Shown piece after piece: positions 29,841 through 34,170 of a stretch of 34,170 nucleotides of DNA (position 1 is its first letter; every line of letters starts with the position of its first letter). The position numbers were made by a program, and so were the translations under genes. This stretch comes from Zygnema cylindricum. Taxonomy: Eukaryota > Streptophyta > Zygnematophyceae > Zygnematales > Zygnemataceae. The notes under the pieces are model-generated. The model saw nothing but the letters and a program-made list of their open reading frames with translations, made no database searches and was not told the DNA's origin. Location of the stretch: contig JBBHKE010001606.1 in assembly GCA_037447655.1 (NCBI GenBank), positions 12,501-46,670 of the forward strand. Direction: 5' to 3'.

Positions 29841-30110
29841 GTAAATTAATGTACAAAATGTACTTGCCGTCACAGAAATTGTACGGCGGCTGTATGGCAC
29901 CACTAACGATGGCGTACCTTCCATGTCCAACGCCAATGGATCTGTCCTGTCTTGTTCCGCCGACCTCTGCTAACCTGCCACGTGTCACTTTGTGGCTCTT
30001 TTGGCGCAAGCCTCCAAAAGTGCCATTCCGAGCTGTCGGCTGTCACGGGAGCCGTCCGTTCGATTAAGACGGCGCGCACTGTTGGTTTGAAAACTAAGTT
30101 TCGTGCGTGC
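29841..30110. repeat. G-box cassette, copy outside hAT elements
   Basis: GATGGCGTACCTTCC, CCAACGCCAATGG, AACCTGCCACGTGTCACTTTG, a GCGCAAGCCTCCAAAAGTGCC segment, AGCCGTCCGTTCGATTAAGAC and GGCGCGCA align in order with 11060-11255 inside hAT element 1. The surroundings are not hAT ends. Three overlapping frames are open on both strands; none is conserved as protein between copies. Confidence 0.65.
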
Positions 30111-30254
30111 GTGTCGTTTCGTGCGTACACAATGTTTCGTGGGTACAGTACGCTACTCTAATGCTATCTTGATTTACTGTGGAGGTTCGAATTGATTGAG
30201 AATTGGGGGAGTAATGGTACTAATTTCTTTTGGGATGTACGTTATTATTTCAGT

Positions 30255-30519
30255 GGCGCGAACAAAACGTAAGGAAAGGTACGGAATATGTAAACGTACG
30301 GTGGATCGCGAAGCGATCCGATCTGGAATGTTTTGGGAGAAGTACGCCGCCGGTACGAACTAATTTGGATGGAGTGATGTCATTTCGCCAAGTGGATTTT
30401 GGTGATTATGTTTCACGACATCAAGGGTGCCGAAGAAGAGCTATGGTCAGTTTGGTGAGGGACGCGAAATCACGTCCATCACATGATATTTATTGTGGAC
30501 GGTCCAGATTCGTTTGACG
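30255..30519 (+). CDS. Exon-like frame, unrecognised
   Basis: After ACGTTATTATTTCAG| (a good acceptor) a frame continues to TGA at ~30517, containing VNVRWIAKRSDLECFGRS and GVMSFRQVDFGDYVSRHQGC. A second frame is also open for the first ~110 bases. Composition is protein-like, but I do not recognise it, and no start is visible upstream. It may be the last exon of a transposon gene or remnant. Confidence 0.3.
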
Positions 30520-32250
30520 GAATTCGTAAGACTTGTAAATATTTAGCAATGTCTTGTCCTGTGTATTAATTATTAGTGTAGATCTCATGTACACTGACAT
30601 TAATTGAGGTAGTTGATTGATTACGTACGGCTGGTATGCCTCCGTACAATTAGTAGTAAGCTGTAGTGTATATTTGTAGGACTTAGTCATTTTTGGACTT
30701 AGGAACTTTTGGACAGAAACTGTTTTCTGCTCCTTTTTGGGAATTTCATCTGGGAATTGCTCTCAGTTCTATTGGCAGAATTATCTGAAATTTTGCATGT
30801 GTGTTCTTCCTTGTATTAGAAATATTGTGGAATGTTTAAAGACCTATTGTGCTTCTGATTTGCTTGGGGCTTCATTGTGAAGTTGGTCAGTTTTATCAAA
30901 GTTCTGGCAGGCTGTTTTTCTGAAACTTTGACTGGGTAATGCGGGAATTCTGGCTGGTATTTTTATATGAAAATTTGTGGGAATACTTAGTGGCCTAGAA
31001 AATATCTTTTGGTGATGTTTCAGCTCGTTTTGTTAATTCTATAGAATTCTGAGTGGAATCAAAGTAGCCTGTTTTGGGGTGCTTCCGAGGGTAAATACAT
31101 GGCTAGAATTGATTCAAACCAACACGCACAATGTTCTTTGCGGCCGTCAGACTCCATCGGTTCCATGTTCAACAATTCGCCAAGTGCCGTTTAATGGTTT
31201 ATAGCTTTGTAAATGTTTATATGTTTATCAAGCTCAAAGGCAGACGGGCATGTATACTCTATTGGACCCAGGATCAAATCACGTATGGGTCACTATTTTT
31301 GGTGTGGTCGTTCCTACCTCTCTCTCCCTTAGCTTTGGCTCCCATGGACATGCATGACTACTCTTCCCTTACGGCTTCGATTCTGCCTCTGCCTTTATAA
31401 GTGAACTATGAATAACCCTGTTCAACAACATCTAAGTCACGGACAAAATCCCATTCTACATCTGTAAGATCAAATAGACACTAGTGTACTCAAAGACGGT
31501 TGAGGAGAGAAACTAGATGAAGGACCACCAAAGGCCACACAATGTCGACAACTCCGTGTATGGCGGGATTAACCGGCATCGGCCGCAAAATGGTTATGAC
31601 ACCCAGGACAAACGTGTAAAGGTTGGTTTACGAGGGGGAGAGAGACTTTGTTCTCGTTGTTATGTTTTGTTTGATAAGAATTGAGAGAAAAAGTAGACTA
31701 GAAAATAAGGGGAGTGTTACAATTTGGGTATTTTTGAGGTCTGAATTTATTTTATTGTTTTGTTTGATGGCCTGTCTAAGTCATCCATACTTGTCGTAAT
31801 CACTGGAAGACTCAGATAGCCATGGCTGCGTAAATTGCAATGGAGACAGGAAAGAGGGGAGCTGCCTAAATAGCCAAGGAGACAGGATAGAGGGGAGTAT
31901 GTTTTGGCGTTACCAAGAGGGGAGCTGCCTAAATAGCCAAGGAGACAAGATAGAGGGGAGTATGTCTTGGCGTTACCAAAAGATAGCAGGAGGGTCTAGG
32001 AATTGATCGTGGTACACCTAGTCTACGACCGTACAGTTTTGGTCCATCGCCTTATCCACTAGATGTAGAGGTGATCGATGCATCTATCTCGTTTGAATAA
32101 TTAATAAACTGAAAGAAATCAGTATCATCTATTTAACGGCGAAACCAAACTAAATGGACATGGAAAGGTACCACACGGAAATAATACGGGGCGCACAAAA
32201 CAAATATCGAAGACATTTGTTTGGAGAATCGAGATTGACAGTACAAAATA
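30520..32250. other. Mostly unassigned; one 61-bp tandem duplication
   Basis: I see no gene I can support in this ~1.7 kb. At about 31857-31980 a segment with GGGGAGCTGCCTAAATAGCC and GAGTATGT-TTGGCGTTACCAA is present twice in tandem, period ~61-62 bp. The plus-strand frame at 31131-31400 lacks motifs and splice support. Confidence 0.45.
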
Positions 32251-32860
32251 CAATCTAACGGCTCTCGTTTAAACCGTCTAAACGGAATCGCAATTTTGGC
32301 CGTTTTTGAACGTAGCGAAACCGGATGACACATGGCAACATCGTAGAGGATTGTGCGATCTTCGCAACGCAAGATAACAAATTCGGATGTGACAAATGTC
32401 ACCATTATGGACATGCTGTATAAGCACTGTACAGAAGGTACACCGGCACTTGTACCCTCTTATACATACAGTCTTGTGATTGGTCCGTACCTCAGTACTA
32501 GGGGGCTTAGAGAGGGGTTTTAGGACTTAGAATATTTGAGGTAGGTAGCAGCCTCTTGGAGAGAGCACCTTATATAAAAGGCTAACTTTGGGCAGCTATA
32601 AGAATCAACTTAGTTGACCATTTTCAGTGATTCTTTTTTGCTGCGGACTCAGGGGAGTCAAAGCTACACAAGGGTGTAGTCGATCAGAGTTATTGCCAAC
32701 CAGGGTGGCTGCATTTCTAACGGAAAGTCAAAGTGGGTGAATGTGTCCAAAACTCATATTCTAACTTTGCATTTTGTGGTGGAACTGAGCACACAGAAAG
32801 TCTTATTTCACAGGGGTGAAACTATAATAGGGTTTTGATTGTTAAGGGGTCGATCATTTG
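32250..32860 (+). promoter_or_regulatory. Promoter-like repeat module, copy 3, with TATA box
   Basis: Inverted copy of the modules at 15958 and 29516. In plus order: a degenerate G-box region (GGATGACACATGGCAAC, ~32319), an inverted CCAAT box (ATTGG 32479-32483), a clear TATA box (TATATAAA 32571-32578), then the conserved leader with GATTCTTTTTTGCTG, CTCAGGGGAGTC and GATCAGAGTTATTGCC. Spacing from CCAAT to TATA is about 90 bp. It is the best-preserved promoter architecture of the three. What it would drive is unclear: downstream DNA has only small frames. Confidence 0.55.
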
Positions 32861-33049
32861 GGTTTTAAATTAGCTTGAAGTGGGCACTATCTAGATAAGC
32901 TTCTTGTTGTTGAAATAAGAAATCTTAATGCACAGTAAACAGAGCTGTGAGGAGGGACCAAGTACTTAGAATATTTTTGGTCTAGGTAAGTTGTAATACT
33001 TACCTCATTTAGTGTGACAGTAGCAGTAGTACTTTTGAGTGTATTATAC

Positions 33050-33220
33050 TTCTGCAAAGACACGCGTCAAAAAATGAACATCATACGGGTTTTACAGAAA
33101 GGCGCCGACACACTTTACCACGCGTCACACATCGAACGAATATTGTTGAAGAATCAGACGGACGGAGACTCAACTGATTGTCCGGGAGAATGGTGGTACA
33201 ACATTGAAAAACGACCGTAG
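33050..33220 (+). CDS. Small exon-like frame, unrecognised
   Basis: A frame continues through ATGAACATCATACGGGTTTT (ATG at 33074) to TAG at ~33218 and contains RVLQKGADTLYHASHIERIL and ending WWYNIEKRP. An AG (GCAAAG|) follows a T-rich stretch at ~33060. Protein-like composition; family unknown. Lies ~200 bp downstream of the promoter-like module, so it could be a product of the same element. Confidence 0.28.
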   Translation, partial: FCKDTRQKMNIIRVLQKGADTLYHASHIERILLKNQTDGDSTDCPGEWWYNIEKRP

Positions 33221-33304
33221 ATGTGAATCGAGTGAACGGACGAGATTCACGTGGGACCACAAAATGACTCATCACTTTGTACTGTCAAGCTCATGTGCTT
33301 TTCA

Positions 33305-33660
33305 GGTATACCATTATATCACCAAGGATTTCCGGGCCCTTTTTACCCTGTAAGGTCTTCAGAGTACGGAGGAGTGAGTGCACCAAGCTGGACGAGATCC
33401 TTGTATTTCCTAAACCAAGCGGAACGCATTTTATTTGGCGCCTAACGGAGGCCGGACGACAAAGTTTTACCGTCTCAAAGATTGCAATTCCGTTACATGG
33501 GACCATTTTCCAACAGCCCCCGTGGGGGGTACATTGTGGATTGCCACGTAACTTCCCGAATTTGCATTTAGATTATGCGGTAGTTGTTAGTAGGTATTTA
33601 GTTCAGTCTCAGTTGACTTTTGGTCCATTAATTACGTTAGGTCAAAATCTGGCAAGTTAG
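33305..33660 (+). CDS. Exon-like frame after CTTTTCAG, unrecognised
   Basis: GTGCTTTTCAG| at 33305 is a good acceptor. Two frames are open for the first ~140 bases (one with GIPLYHQGFPGPFYPV, stopping at ~33443; the other continuing to TAG at 33658 with FTVSKIAIPLHGTIFQQPPW). The longer one has the better claim by length only. No family recognised. Confidence 0.28.
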
Positions 33661-34170
33661 TGTCCTTTTCAAGACTTTGTCTTATAGTAGTGGACCAAAT
33701 AATTACTCCCGGCCGCGGATCTAGCCGCGGTCCAGAGCAGAACTTTTTGCCCCGAGTGTAGTACGGATAATTTTGTCTCATCTTCGTTCCATTACACTTG
33801 CTTGTTGCTCATTGGTTAATAGCGTAGCGTTGCCTTTTGACTTGCAATTTGACAAACTTTGATGTATAAAGCACTTGGGGTCGAAAGAGACAGGTTGCTT
33901 TTTAGTGCTCTCTCTTGTGAAAATCCTCAGAAATTCCAACAAACCTTCTTTTGGAGAATCTTTGTGTTGTTTCGACTCTATTGCCATCTTAGTTTTAGAT
34001 CTGTCTTTTGTGGAAATCACAGTCCGGGCGGGTAGTTGGCACTATCTTCCTTTTGGGAGATTTGGGACTTTTTGCTGTTTGGAACCAAGAAGAGTCTGGT
34101 CGGTTCTGAGCCGCGGACACCGAAGGGTTGCAGGAGTACCATACCTTTTGACGATACTATCGGGAGAGGG
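33661..34170. other. Window end, nothing recognised
   Basis: About 500 bp with CGCGG-containing words (GGCCGCGGATCTAGCCGCGG is a short inverted repeat at ~33713-33732). The minus-strand frame here has no supporting motif or splice signal. Confidence 0.4.

Noticed and set aside
33713-33732. Short CCGCGG inverted repeat as a regulatory site
   Set aside because: Only a short palindrome; no flanking support.

Overview
This window looks like nuclear DNA from a eukaryote of the green plant lineage. It has no bacterial operons, Shine-Dalgarno starts or long open reading frames. It does have short exon-like blocks bounded by AG acceptors and GT donors, dense repeats, and protein fragments of plant-type families (phototropin-like kinase, B-type cyclin, 5-oxoprolinase). 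A streptophyte with a large repeat-rich genome, for example a charophyte alga such as Chara, is my best guess. That is inference from protein flavour and repeat density, not a database match.

Layout. 1-1960: GTAC-rich non-coding repeats with a terminal-inverted-repeat (TIR) candidate and a perfect hairpin. 1960-3110 and 5645-6835: two paralogous blocks of a degenerate AAAAACGGNCTG minisatellite. Between them, 3.5-5.6 kb (minus strand) holds tandem copies of a two-exon module: a phototropin-type pre-kinase linker exon and a kinase glycine-loop exon. 7256-7831 (minus) has two cyclin-B-like exons, 8194-8295 (minus) one 5-oxoprolinase exon, and 8479-8522 a possible micro-exon. All these gene pieces point the same way. 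8740-9600: a degenerate ~249-bp tandem repeat. 9.8-10.6 kb: two small TIR elements. 10.7-12.8 kb: two complete hAT-like non-autonomous elements with perfect 8-bp target duplications and a truncated third. 13.1-13.6 kb: a ~120-bp tandem repeat. 14.1-15.96 and 16.63-18.58 kb: a recent ~1.9-kb duplication containing a kilobase-scale CT-rich tract that ends in a splice-acceptor-like site. 19.4-21.64 kb: a 17-bp minisatellite with higher-order organisation, next to a possible last exon on the minus strand. 22.3-25.0 kb: nested TIR and foldback elements. 26.6-29.1 kb (minus): a decayed non-LTR retrotransposon. 29.5-34.17 kb: promoter-like repeat modules, short exon-like frames and unassigned DNA.

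Functional picture. I see no intact gene, and no coherent pathway can be claimed. The most informative structures are (i) gene fragments from three unrelated proteins on one strand beside amplified phototropin exons, which suggests either exon capture or decayed genes with huge introns, and (ii) a G-box/CCAAT/TATA promoter-like module present three times, whose G-box part also lies inside the hAT-like elements. All assignments come from reading the sequence by eye; no search was run.
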